Assembly (NCBI GenBank): GCA_035249305.1
Contig: DATFGQ010000065.1
Location: 1-64,000, forward strand
DNA length: 64,000 nucleotides
Direction: 5' to 3'
Origin: DASUNP01 sp035249305
Lineage (GTDB): Bacteria > Acidobacteriota > Blastocatellia > UBA7656
Shown: piece by piece, positions 55,783 through 64,000 of the stretch
How the letters are laid out: every line of letters begins with the position of its first letter
Position numbering within the stretch: the stretch's first letter is position 1
Program-made: the position numbers and the translations under genes
The notes under the pieces: generated by a model
What the model saw: the letters and a program-made list of their open reading frames with translations, nothing else
Database searches by the model: none
Told to the model about the DNA's origin: nothing

Positions 55783-57093
55783 CTATTCGAGGCCCCAGAG
55801 CGCAAGCGTCGATGCATCTTTTATCAGTAATCGGTTGCCGACCACAACCGGGTGCGCCCACGTGGGGCTTTGAGCCACGGTGTATTTCTTCAGAGGCTCG
55901 AACGCCGTAGCGCCCTTTCGCGCTACGGTCAGCTCCGCGTCATTATTCAAGATGAAGAGCAGACCGCCCGCCGCGATCAACGAAGCGTTCTCGCCCTCGC
56001 GCCCCTCGGTCGTCCACACGGTAGCCCCCGTCCGCGCGTCGAGGCTGAAGAACTGCCCCTTTCGCTTGTGTGAGAGGCCGAACAGGTGATCGCCTACGAG
56101 GACGGGAGTGTTCATGTACATAGATACTTGCGGGTTATGCCAGACCTGTTCGGCCTTCCACTTTCCGCCGCTCATATGAGGCTTGATTGCGAAAGTCCCT
56201 TTGTCGATGCCGGAAAAGATCAGCGTATCTTTGTAGACGACTGGAGTGACGATATTCTGGTCGTATTCGGTCGTGAAAGGCATTTGCCATAAAAGCTCAC
56301 CCGTGGCGGCGGAGACGGCAATCAGATTCTTCTCCGATTGCGTGACGATCTGCCGCGCCCCGCCTATGTCGACTATGATCGGCGAAGCGTAGCCCGGCCC
56401 GTCACCTCTCCAGCTCCATTTCACTTCGCCCGTGTCGGCGTTGAACGCGGCAAGCATGCCGCCCTCGCTCCCGCCTACGTGAGCTATGACAAGGTTGTCG
56501 ACGACGAGCGGCGACATCGCCGAGCCGTAGAGCGGGGATGTCACTTTAAAATCTTTTGAGAAATCTTTGCGCCATCTCAGCTTGCCCGTCTGGGCGTCGA
56601 GGCTCGAAAGGACGCCGCTTATGCTCAGCGCGTAGAGCTTCCCGCCCGAGATCACGGGCGTCGATTTCGGCCCTTTGCCGTGACCGACGGCGGCCGGGTT
56701 CACCGTGTAAGAGACGCCGTTACGCTCGCTCCAGATCACCTTCCCGGTGTTCAGGTCGATGGCGGAGACGACCTCCTCTTCGCCCTGACGCGTCTGTATG
56801 TAAACTCGGTCGCCCGCGACGACCGGCGATGAATGGCCTTCGCCGACGGGCGTCTTCCATTTGAGCTTCAGGCTTTCGGGCCACGTTTTCGGGGCCGTGA
56901 ACGAAGCTACAACGCCGTCGCGATTCGGCCCGCGCCACCCAGGCCAGTCTTGCGCAAATGTGACTGCGCTTAATGCAATAAGATTCACCACGGAGGCGCA
57001 GAGCGCACAGAGAATGCGCAGAGCAGAATTATGTTTTCTCTGCGTAAACTTTGTATCCTCTGTGTCTCTGCGGTGAGATTTTTTCTTAGTCAT
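55783..57093 (-). CDS. Secreted PQQ-like beta-propeller protein with repeat-derived signal peptide
   Basis: 436 residues. Residues about 7-36 (HRRDTEDTKFTQRKHN... to VVNL) are the translation of an interspersed repeat; they include the hydrophobic LCALCASVV that, with NLIALSAVTFA, forms the signal peptide. The mature part begins QDWPGWRGPNRDG with regular blades. ATG at 57093 has GGAG 9 nt upstream and follows the ABC permease by 5 nt, so it is the permease's operon partner. The frame further upstream is a shadow of the permease. Confidence 0.9.
   Translation of the reverse strand: MTKKKSHRRDTEDTKFTQRKHNSALRILCALCASVVNLIALSAVTFAQDWPGWRGPNRDGVVASFTAPKTWPESLKLKWKTPVGEGHSSPVVAGDRVYIQTRQGEEEVVSAIDLNTGKVIWSERNGVSYTVNPAAVGHGKGPKSTPVISGGKLYALSISGVLSSLDAQTGKLRWRKDFSKDFKVTSPLYGSAMSPLVVDNLVIAHVGGSEGGMLAAFNADTGEVKWSWRGDGPGYASPIIVDIGGARQIVTQSEKNLIAVSAATGELLWQMPFTTEYDQNIVTPVVYKDTLIFSGIDKGTFAIKPHMSGGKWKAEQVWHNPQVSMYMNTPVLVGDHLFGLSHKRKGQFFSLDARTGATVWTTEGREGENASLIAAGGLLFILNNDAELTVARKGATAFEPLKKYTVAQSPTWAHPVVVGNRLLIKDASTLALWGLE
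56984..57077. repeat. Interspersed CACGGAG/CTCTGTG-type palindromic repeat
   Basis: Ends TTCACC and GGTGA enclose an imperfect palindrome rich in GCGCAGAG and CTCTGCG. I recognise the type from many bacterial genomes as a dispersed repeat (memory, unverified). It is in frame within the N-terminal codons of the propeller gene. Confidence 0.75.
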
Positions 57094-57098
57094 AACTC

Positions 57099-60000
57099 TT
57101 ACTCCGATCTTAAAGCGGGCAACAGCGGGGAGCGCAGCGCGGCCACGGTGGCCAGCAGCGACGCCGCGAGCCCTGTGACCATCACCAGCACCAGCAATGC
57201 CGCGAGCGACCCCGTCGGCAGACGGCCGCCCCTCGCAAGCAGCGCGGGCGCAATGGCTATCAAAGCGCACGCCGCCCCGGTTAGCAACCCGCAGAACAAC
57301 AGCCAGGCGTTTTCCGCAACTACCATAAGCGTAAAATGCGACGAGCGGTAGCCCATGGCCCTGAGCAGGGCAAGCTCGCGCCTGCGCTCCAAGACATTCC
57401 TGAGCAACACCGTCGCCAGCCCGAGCGTGCCGAGCAGGAGGCCGAGCCCGCCGAGCGTCTGGAAGGTTGAAAGATATGTGTTCTCGACTCGATGAAAGCC
57501 GGCCAGCCGCTCGGCGGTCCGCGTCACGTCGAACCCGTAATCGCTCAACCGGTCTTCGAGCAGCGCCGCCGCTTCGGAAGACTTCTCTTGCGGAACGTCG
57601 AGCAGGAAGAAGCGATACCCCTCCTGGTCCGGGAACTCGCGGGTGAAATTCTTTTCGCTCATAAGCAGCTCGCCTTGAAAGACGCTGTCGGCGAGCGACG
57701 CGACCAGCCGCAGCCTCAGAGGTTCCGCCCCGCCGCTATCGATCGTGATCTCGTCGCCGAGCTTTTTGTGCAACACGTAGGTCATCGAATTCGCATCGGC
57801 GATGACGGGGATCGCGCCCGTTCGGTCTTCCCTTTCCAGCAACAGCCACGGGTTCTGTTTCTCTTCGCTCGTCTCGGCAAGCGAATCCTGAAACGCGAAG
57901 CGGTTGCTTTCGACAAAACCCGGCCCCGGCGCAAGCATCCGAGGGTTGCGCGGCTGGTAAAGATTCAAGCAGCTCGCGTCATCTCCGGGCCGCAGCCGAA
58001 ACCGCGTAAAGCTCACCTCGTCGAGCAGATTATTCTGATCCGCAAAGAGGTTTAACGTCTCGCGCCCTTCTTCGGTTACAGGATCGGAGACGAGCGGCAC
58101 GACCGATTCCGCGAGCAGAGCGTACCCGCCGGTCCCTGACTTACTGCCTGTCGAAGCCTCCGTGCTGTCGCGCCTGAAAGCGTCTACCGCGACGATTATG
58201 AAAGTCGCCGAAGCAATCAGCGCGATGCACAGGACGCTTCGGCCCGGCCTGTAAGTAACGTTCCTGAATCCGAGCTGTGAGACAGACCACCATCCCTGCC
58301 CCCCGATTGCGCCCCTCTTATCCTTGCGGAGCCGCGCCGACTGGTAACAGACGAACGCGACGAGCAGCGTTATTCCCGCGCCGAAAAATCCCGCCACCTG
58401 CCCTATCAACCCGAGCGAGGCGGACGCGAGCAACGCCACGCCGATCACGCCAAATGCGATCGCGGCAATCAAAGGGCGAGAAAGACTGCTTTCGCCTTTC
58501 GCTTTTCGCCTGTTGCCTTTTGCTCGCTCCATCCCGCCGCCGAGCAGGCTGCGGGGAGAGGCGGCCGCCACTGCGCGCAGGGTCCAGTAGATGAAGATGA
58601 GTGCGGCGACGACGCCTCCCACGCCGCCGATGATCAGAGAAGTCGGCGAGATGTGGAGGCTCAAGAGCCGCGTGCCGACCGCGTCGACCCACCACGTCCG
58701 CAGCCCGTACATCATCAGCCACCCGTACAAGGCCGCGCCCGCGAGCCCGACGAGGCTCCCTACGGTTGCCAGGATCAAACCTTCAGTCAAAAACAGGTTT
58801 CGTATCTTTGAGCCGGCGAAGCCTGCCGCGCGAAGTATGCCGATCTCTCTCAGCCGCTGCTCGATGCCTAGCTTGAAGAATAACCCCACGAGCATCAACG
58901 CGGAGATAACCAGGAAGAAACTGAAATAGACGAAGTACTCGCCGAAGTCCGTCGCGCCGCGCGACGCCGCGAGCCCCTCGGCCCGCACGTCGAAGACCGA
59001 CAGACCCATTTGAAGCGGGTTTACCGAACTCCTCAGACTATCGGCATACGACGAGGCCGCTGATTCAAGCGTAGCCCCGGCCGGCGGCGTGAGCCGCAAA
59101 GAGGTTAGCCGCCCGTAACGCGATTGCCATAGCCGCTGACCGTCTTCGAGAACGACGAAGGCTTTTGGAGTCGCGCGGTATCGGTCCCAGTAGTCTTCGT
59201 CCTTCGGCCGTATGCGGTCGAGGTCCATAGGGAACGGCGGGTCCCAATCGCCTATGCTCTCGGCGCCGGTTATGCCAGGATAATCCGGCACCAGGTTTCG
59301 ATCCGCCGCCGCGCCCGCGATCGGCGTGATGCCGACCAGTTGGAACTTCGATTTTTCAGTCTTCAAACTCCCTTCCTGCTGCCAGACGTAGTATTCAAGC
59401 TCCACCTCATCGCCCACGCGCGCGCCGAGGTCACTCGCGGCCCACTCGTTCAAGATTAACGGCGGCAATTGCGAACCGGCTTGCGACGCCTGGCCGAGCG
59501 ATTGAAACTTCTCTCGACTGATCGCCGAGACTACTGAGTAAGGAACCTCTCTCTGATTCGCGCGGATACTGTTCGCGAGATAAGTCAAGACGCCCGACGC
59601 TGACATGCCGGATTTCGCGGCGGTCGCCTTGGCATTGTCGGCCAGCGCGTCCGAGATGATCGCCGTGTCGCTCTCTAAAGCGATGGCGTTCTGATCCGTG
59701 ATCGGGCGAATCTTCACGGCGAGGTCTTCGAGCGCGAAAGCTTCTTTTAAGATCGCTTCAAGAGCTTGACCGCCGCCGGCTTTATTGCCCGATACGAGAA
59801 TGGCGTTTACGCGCGCGGGCTGTTCGAGGTCGCGCTGTAGCCGGCGGAGCGGCACGAAGAGAGTCCGCGCGGCCCCCTGTTGCGGGCGTATGGAGAAATC
59901 GCCTAGCTCTGAAGTTGAAAGGACGCCTTTGATCGTCAAACGGATCGTGCGGCCGAGGTCGTCTTTGCGCCCGTGCAGAGATTCGGCGTGGATCGCTGAA

Positions 60001-60479
60001 GGCTTTTCGATCGTAAGCAGCAGCGAGTCGCCGGCCGCGCCGCCCACCTCTTCGACGAGGCCGCCGCTAACGAAGACGTTGTTGCCTTCGAGCGGCTGGG
60101 CTTGGCCTTCGCGCCCGTGAAACCTCCAGAAGCGTTCGTCGACGCCGTAGACCTGAACGCCGCTCGCGCGACGCCCTTCGTGGCTCACCACGCCCTCGAA
60201 CAGAATCAGAGGGCATGCGCTGTCGAAAGAATTGCGGAACTCGTTGTTAGCTTGAAGGTCGTCGGCGAGCTGTTCGCGGAAGAAGCTCGTCGAAGTGATG
60301 ACGTGGTCCGTAGCGCCGAGCCTCGATAGAAAAAGGTCGCGCAGGCTCGCACGCACGGAGTCGCCGACGACGAGCGCGCCCGCGAGGACCGAGACGGCTA
60401 TGGCGACTCCCGCGACTACGGCCAGGTTCGTGCGCCAGAAGTATGCGAGGTTATTTTTGAGGAGGGTTGCCGTTCTCAT
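57099..60479 (-). CDS. ABC transporter permease, FtsX/MacB type, two-module
   Basis: 1126 residues. N-terminal membrane anchor (AVVAGVAIAVSVLAGALV), a large extracytoplasmic domain to about 510, three helices (about 520-640) forming the first FtsX domain (EIGILRAAGFAGSKIRNLFL), a middle section with further helices, a second extracytoplasmic domain, and a C-terminal FtsX domain (ELALLRAMGYRSSHFTLMVV). This tandem layout is like predicted ABC exporters of lipoproteins or peptides. ATG at 60479 overlaps the ATPase stop by one base; the GTG before it is less likely. Confidence 0.9.
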   Translation of the reverse strand: MRTATLLKNNLAYFWRTNLAVVAGVAIAVSVLAGALVVGDSVRASLRDLFLSRLGATDHVITSTSFFREQLADDLQANNEFRNSFDSACPLILFEGVVSHEGRRASGVQVYGVDERFWRFHGREGQAQPLEGNNVFVSGGLVEEVGGAAGDSLLLTIEKPSAIHAESLHGRKDDLGRTIRLTIKGVLSTSELGDFSIRPQQGAARTLFVPLRRLQRDLEQPARVNAILVSGNKAGGGQALEAILKEAFALEDLAVKIRPITDQNAIALESDTAIISDALADNAKATAAKSGMSASGVLTYLANSIRANQREVPYSVVSAISREKFQSLGQASQAGSQLPPLILNEWAASDLGARVGDEVELEYYVWQQEGSLKTEKSKFQLVGITPIAGAAADRNLVPDYPGITGAESIGDWDPPFPMDLDRIRPKDEDYWDRYRATPKAFVVLEDGQRLWQSRYGRLTSLRLTPPAGATLESAASSYADSLRSSVNPLQMGLSVFDVRAEGLAASRGATDFGEYFVYFSFFLVISALMLVGLFFKLGIEQRLREIGILRAAGFAGSKIRNLFLTEGLILATVGSLVGLAGAALYGWLMMYGLRTWWVDAVGTRLLSLHISPTSLIIGGVGGVVAALIFIYWTLRAVAAASPRSLLGGGMERAKGNRRKAKGESSLSRPLIAAIAFGVIGVALLASASLGLIGQVAGFFGAGITLLVAFVCYQSARLRKDKRGAIGGQGWWSVSQLGFRNVTYRPGRSVLCIALIASATFIIVAVDAFRRDSTEASTGSKSGTGGYALLAESVVPLVSDPVTEEGRETLNLFADQNNLLDEVSFTRFRLRPGDDASCLNLYQPRNPRMLAPGPGFVESNRFAFQDSLAETSEEKQNPWLLLEREDRTGAIPVIADANSMTYVLHKKLGDEITIDSGGAEPLRLRLVASLADSVFQGELLMSEKNFTREFPDQEGYRFFLLDVPQEKSSEAAALLEDRLSDYGFDVTRTAERLAGFHRVENTYLSTFQTLGGLGLLLGTLGLATVLLRNVLERRRELALLRAMGYRSSHFTLMVVAENAWLLFCGLLTGAACALIAIAPALLARGGRLPTGSLAALLVLVMVTGLAASLLATVAALRSPLLPALRSE

Positions 60480-61144
60480 CACACCTGCCGGAGGCCGCGC
60501 TCGACCATCTCGAAGCGCTTAGGGAAGCGCGCGGCAAGCTCCGCGCTGTGAGTCACCACGATCATTATCGTCTGCTGCTCGGCGTGAAGATCGAGCAAGA
60601 GGGTCGCCACGCGATCGGCGGCCGAGCGGTCGAGGTTGCCCGTCGGCTCGTCGCACAGCAACAGGAGCGGCTCTCTTATCAACGCCCGCGCGAGGGCCAC
60701 GCGCTGTTTCTCGCCGCCCGATAACTCCGCGGGGCGGTGGTCGAGCCGCTCGCCCAGGCCCACCTGGCTCAGCAGGTTCTTCGCGCGCTTGCCGTAATCG
60801 CCGTTAGCGGTCGTGACGAGCGTTGGCGTGAGCACGTTTTCCAGGACCGAGCATTGAGGCAGCAGGCAGTGGTCTTGAAAGATGAAACCGATCTGTTTAT
60901 TCCTGAACTCGGCCAGCTCGCGCTCGGAAAGCTCGAAAGGGTTCCGCCCGTCGAGGGTCACGCTGCCGGAAGTGGGCGGCTCAAGCGCGCCCAGTATGTA
61001 GAGCAACGTGCTCTTCCCGCTGCCCGACGGACCCATGACCGCGACGGCGTCGCCGCGTTCGAGCTGGAGCGAGACGTTGTTTAGTATTTCGAGCGGCCCG
61101 CGCGGAGTCGGGTACTCTTTTTTGAGGTCTTTAACTTCGAGCAA
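60479..61144 (-). CDS. ABC transporter ATP-binding protein (LolD/MacB-like)
   Basis: 221 residues. Walker A GPSGSGKST at 38-46, Q-loop FIFQDHCLLP, signature LSGGEKQR, Walker B LLLLCDEPTGNLD and VTHS H-loop define the LolD/MacB group that pairs with FtsX permeases. The start is TTG with AAGG upstream, just after the amidase. It couples ATP to the adjacent permease. Confidence 0.92.
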   Translation of the reverse strand: MLEVKDLKKEYPTPRGPLEILNNVSLQLERGDAVAVMGPSGSGKSTLLYILGALEPPTSGSVTLDGRNPFELSERELAEFRNKQIGFIFQDHCLLPQCSVLENVLTPTLVTTANGDYGKRAKNLLSQVGLGERLDHRPAELSGGEKQRVALARALIREPLLLLCDEPTGNLDRSAADRVATLLLDLHAEQQTIMIVVTHSAELAARFPKRFEMVERGLRQV

Positions 61145-61153
61145 GGTAGCCTT

Positions 61154-62131
61154 TCATTTGGGAAGATACTTCTTCGGGAACTTGGCGACGACCGTGTAAT
61201 TAGGGTCGACCGCGTTTGCGACGCGCGTCCGCCCCGTTTGAGAAACTACCTGTAGCGCTTCCCACTTGTCGAAGCCGTACTCTTCGACGAGCCAGTTTAT
61301 CAGCTCAATCTGCGCAATGCGAAAAGCGTCCATCAGAGGGCGGACGCTGCCCGTAGCCATGATGAACTCGCTGTTTTCGATGCGCGGCCAGCGAATCTTC
61401 TTGTTCTTGATGAGGTCGAATTGAAAAGTCACGTCCATGCTCGTCTCAAGCCCCGAGCCGCAGACTTCGCCGTCGCCTTGAAGCGCATGGCCGTCGCCGA
61501 AATAAAAGAGCGCGCCGTCGTGAAAGATCGGCAGGTAGACTGTCGCGCCTTCGCACACGTCCGAAGAATCCATGTTGCCGCCGAAATCACCTGGCCACAG
61601 CCCGCCCCATGCCTGCTCGCCGGCGGGCGCGACGGCCACGCGGCCGAGCATAGGAGCGAGCGTGACCTCAATCTTCTTCATACGGCTTTGAGGCAGCTCA
61701 AGCGTGCCGGTGTTGCGCTGGCGGTCCAGCTTCCAGATGAACCGCTTGGCGGGGATAGGGTCGTTGAGGACAGGCGTGTACTTGTCGTTCGCGAGCGCGC
61801 TGAAGTTCGGCGTGTGAGTCGAGACTGCCGTGTCGCGGTTGGGCCGCAGCTTAAGAATCCTTACGACGAGCGTGTCGTTAGGCGTAGCGCCTTCGATGTA
61901 AAACGGCCCGACTTCGCCGGGCCACGCGCCGCCCGCGCGCTCGTACCAATCGCCCCAAAGAGAGTTCGTCTCGATGATCTCGCCGGGCTTGACGCGCAAG
62001 ACGGGCTCACGCTTAGCGAAAGTCGGGTAACCGACCGTTGGCGTGAACCTCCGCGTCTGGGCCGGTACTATCGTCGATATGATCGTTATTAATAGAACGG
62101 AATAAATGACTCTGTTTTTTCGATGTTTCAT
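61154..62131 (-). CDS. Secreted acetamidase/formamidase-family protein
   Basis: 325 residues. Signal peptide about 1-24 (VIYSVLLITIISTIVPA). The acetamidase/formamidase domain has VKPGEIIETNSLWGDW, GPFYIEGATPNDTL, the metal-site-like GDGHALQGDGEVCGSGLE and KWEALQVVSQTG. Family members hydrolyse short amides; secretion is unusual but seen. 9 nt upstream of the ABC ATPase, so probably in that operon. GAGGA precedes the ATG. Confidence 0.88.
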   Translation of the reverse strand: MKHRKNRVIYSVLLITIISTIVPAQTRRFTPTVGYPTFAKREPVLRVKPGEIIETNSLWGDWYERAGGAWPGEVGPFYIEGATPNDTLVVRILKLRPNRDTAVSTHTPNFSALANDKYTPVLNDPIPAKRFIWKLDRQRNTGTLELPQSRMKKIEVTLAPMLGRVAVAPAGEQAWGGLWPGDFGGNMDSSDVCEGATVYLPIFHDGALFYFGDGHALQGDGEVCGSGLETSMDVTFQFDLIKNKKIRWPRIENSEFIMATGSVRPLMDAFRIAQIELINWLVEEYGFDKWEALQVVSQTGRTRVANAVDPNYTVVAKFPKKYLPK

Positions 62132-62166
62132 AAGAGCGCTTCCTCAGTGAATCGGGTATTCAAAGT

Positions 62167-62556
62167 TTAAGCAATCCATTTTATTCTTCTTTGTGCTGCG
62201 GCATGGATTTGCCACACATAAATATGTTCGGTCGTTACTTGAATCACTTTTCCCATGCGTTTGGACCGGGTATTGAATTCCGGATGCCGCAAGAGGCGGC
62301 GTATGAAAAATGCCGTCTCGTTTTCCCTAATATCGAGGTGAACCAGGCAATAGTTCGCGTTGCAAAGGCGTCTATAAAAGAAATCTCGATCATGACTAAA
62401 GAAAGTAGCCTGGCGCGTATGATGCAGGAAACTTATAATTTCAGGGTCTGTCATTCCCTGCCGACCGATTTCGGAGCCAACCTGTCGTACTCGAATTCTC
62501 CACCCCTCTAACAACTGTCGTTGACTGAAAACGATATTCTCATCCAGAATAATCAC
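62167..62556 (-). CDS. PIN-like toxin candidate (DUF5615 family)
   Basis: 129 residues. MIILDENI with Asp5 near the start, TDPEIISFLHHTRQ, and FFSHDRDFF resemble the DUF5615 PIN-like fold; it is slightly longer than usual. The partner DUF433 gene lies 84 nt upstream. GTG start. AT-richer than flanking genes. Nuclease activity is inferred from fold only. Confidence 0.75.
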   Translation of the reverse strand: MIILDENIVFSQRQLLEGWRIRVRQVGSEIGRQGMTDPEIISFLHHTRQATFFSHDRDFFYRRLCNANYCLVHLDIRENETAFFIRRLLRHPEFNTRSKRMGKVIQVTTEHIYVWQIHAAAQRRIKWIA

Positions 62557-62640
62557 TCAAAAGGTTCCCGATACAGTTAATGATCTGGGGATTCTCTTGC
62601 TGATCTTCTGAATTCGATGGTGATGCTCTTTAAGAGTGCC

Positions 62641-62886
62641 TCAACTAGCTTTCTTTTTGATGGAAGCCCTGGCCGTAAAGCTTTCAGATGCCAGCAACAC
62701 TGCCTCTGAGATCGCCTCTTTAGTTATGCTCCCTCTCCATTCCTCAATTATTTTGTTCCAGCTCATCCCCTGAGCTACCATCTCAAGCACGTCTTTTACA
62801 AAGATGCGAGTCCCCTTGAAGGTTGGCTTACCATGACATATTTCCGGGTCGGCTACGATGTATTTTCCCAGCTCTCTGGCCTTCAT
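62641..62886 (-). CDS. DUF433-family antitoxin-like protein
   Basis: 81 residues. DUF433 signature ADPEICHGKPTFKGTRIFVKDV and VAQGMSWNKIIEEW, a winged-helix-like DNA-binding domain found upstream of DUF5615 genes. Likely antitoxin and autorepressor of the pair. GAGG is 8 nt before the ATG; it starts 16 nt after the glycosyltransferase stop. Confidence 0.82.
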   Translation of the reverse strand: MKARELGKYIVADPEICHGKPTFKGTRIFVKDVLEMVAQGMSWNKIIEEWRGSITKEAISEAVLLASESFTARASIKKKAS

Positions 62887-62902
62887 AATATGACCTCTTA
62901 TC

Positions 62903-64000
62903 CTACGTCATCTCGATTGCCGCTGCTTCGGCCCTTTTCTGTGATGCTCTATTATTTAGAGTATCATAAACCTTGAGAGTTCGGTCGGCCATGCTGGCGA
63001 CGCTGTAGAATCGGCGCACTCGCTCCGCCCCGGTCAGGCCCATCTCTTCAGCGGCATGCGGGTTCTCGAAGATGTGATACAGCCCGTCGGCGAGTCGCTC
63101 CGGGTCGTCGGGCTCGACCAGCACCCCGCCCATCGTCTTTTCGATCATCTCCTTGAATGTGCCGCGCCGCGGCTGCACGACCGGCACGCCGCAGGCCATC
63201 GCTTCTAGCAGGAAGAGCCCCTTAGGCTCGTCAACCGTCGTCGGCACGGAGAGCACGTCGAGGCTCTTAAGAAAATCGATCTTCTGCTTGCGGTCGACCA
63301 CGCCCAGGTAATGAAACTCCTCGCCAAGCCCCCAGCTCTTCATCTGCTGCTCGATGCCGCCGAGGTACGCCCGGTGCTCGGGCGCGAGATAGCCCGCCAC
63401 CTCAAGGCTCGCGTTTGGAATCTTGCCCTGCTCGCGTAATCTCCGATACGCGTCACACAGAACGTGCAATCCCTTTTCGGGAGCGACGCGGGCGAAATAC
63501 CCTACCTTGAACCTGTCGCCCCTCGGGCGCGGCTCGGCCGCGTAGCCGTCAAGGTTGATCCCGAGCGGGACGACGTGAATCTTCCCTTCGGGGATGTCGA
63601 GATACCGCGACATGAACTCGACGTAGTATTCGCTCACGGCGATGAAAGCGTCTACGGCTTCGACTTTGCTCTTTATCAGATCGAGCGCCGTCGAGCGGTG
63701 CGGCTCCGGCAGCCCTTCCAAAAACAGATCTTCACCCTGGAGCGTGCAGACTACGGGAACATTGAGCGCCCTTTTTATCGGCTCGGCCAGGCTGATCAAA
63801 AGCGAGTTCGGCAGGTTGACCACGTCGGGCGGCGTTTCGCCCTTTAGCCAGTGAATGAGCTTTAACAGCTCTTTCCGCTGGTTGCCGTCTTCGCCCTTTA
63901 GCATAGAGACGGTGAGATCGGCCAACGCATTCGGCTCGACCTGAATCGAGCTTCGCGACGCGAGCTTTAAGGCGAGCTTCGAATCCCACAGCCGGTCCAC
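62903..64000 (-). CDS. GT4 family glycosyltransferase, partial (N-terminus outside window)
   Basis: 365 residues shown, running off the right edge. GT-B fold: HVVPLGINLDGYAAE in the C-terminal lobe, RVAPEKGLHVLCDAYRRL, FLLEAMACGVPVVQPRRGTFKEMI with the retaining GT4 E-x7-E-like FLLEAMACGVPVVQ motif, and a C-terminal helix. Probably transfers a sugar to a lipid or glycan; acceptor unknown. The first codon visible is not a confirmed start. Confidence 0.9.
   Translation of the reverse strand: MDRLWDSKLALKLASRSSIQVEPNALADLTVSMLKGEDGNQRKELLKLIHWLKGETPPDVVNLPNSLLISLAEPIKRALNVPVVCTLQGEDLFLEGLPEPHRSTALDLIKSKVEAVDAFIAVSEYYVEFMSRYLDIPEGKIHVVPLGINLDGYAAEPRPRGDRFKVGYFARVAPEKGLHVLCDAYRRLREQGKIPNASLEVAGYLAPEHRAYLGGIEQQMKSWGLGEEFHYLGVVDRKQKIDFLKSLDVLSVPTTVDEPKGLFLLEAMACGVPVVQPRRGTFKEMIEKTMGGVLVEPDDPERLADGLYHIFENPHAAEEMGLTGAERVRRFYSVASMADRTLKVYDTLNNRASQKRAEAAAIEMT

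Overview
The window comes from a GC-rich bacterium whose gene content fits the Acidobacteriota, probably a Blastocatellia-type lineage. Supporting features are a VWFA-related secreted protein of acidobacterial type, an Oar-like TonB-dependent receptor with a carboxypeptidase-regulatory domain, several secreted PQQ-like beta-propellers, DUF885 and CocE/S9 hydrolases, and modular palindromic intergenic repeats. The assignment is inference from gene content; no rRNA or tRNA gene is visible. No transposase, integrase or CRISPR array was found.

Layout. 1-9.2 kb is housekeeping: riboflavin synthase (partial), cytidylate kinase, threonine aldolase, a VWA protein, HemW, an epimerase/glycosyltransferase pair, an O-methyltransferase and small secreted or hypothetical proteins. 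9.4-15.1 kb is a vitamin B12 uptake locus, btuF-btuC-btuD followed by btuB, with two cobalamin riboswitches; the second overlaps the end of btuD. 15.2-19.8 kb is a plus-strand operon led by a TTGACA promoter: gamma-glutamyl hydrolase, Fsr-like MFS transporter, SDR, NamZ-type muramidase and an FmdE-family protein. It may be a peptidoglycan-scavenging unit. 19.8-25.2 kb carries an ATP-grasp enzyme, a luciferase-like monooxygenase and a 1020-residue LRR-Roc-COR-TIR protein on the minus strand.

25.2-36.3 kb is accessory. It holds two secreted small proteins, a DUF885 protein, a giant protein of about 29 TPRs, and a three-gene operon of unrecognised proteins (279, 307 and 772 residues; the last with a PIN-like N-terminus). 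36.5-43 kb has a three-gene transporter operon (DUF3311, sodium:solute symporter, MFS) facing an Oar-like receptor. 43.2-57.1 kb is dominated by five paralogous secreted PQQ-like propeller proteins, interspersed with a signal-peptidase-like protein lacking the usual serine, a YceH-like protein, CocE and S9 peptidases and an intradiol-dioxygenase-like protein. 57-62 kb is a LolD/MacB-like ABC exporter with an acetamidase. 62.1-62.9 kb is an AT-richer DUF433/DUF5615 toxin-antitoxin-like pair, followed by a partial GT4 glycosyltransferase.

The most unusual non-genic structure is a family of heptamer hairpins: two 31-nt arms of ACTCAGS units around a 10-11 nt loop. They sit exactly between genes, supplying stop codons to upstream genes and an SD-like CAGGA to downstream genes. 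A second interspersed repeat has been translated into the signal peptide of a propeller protein. The best candidates for undescribed systems are the three-gene PIN-like operon at 32-36 kb and the Roco-TIR protein.
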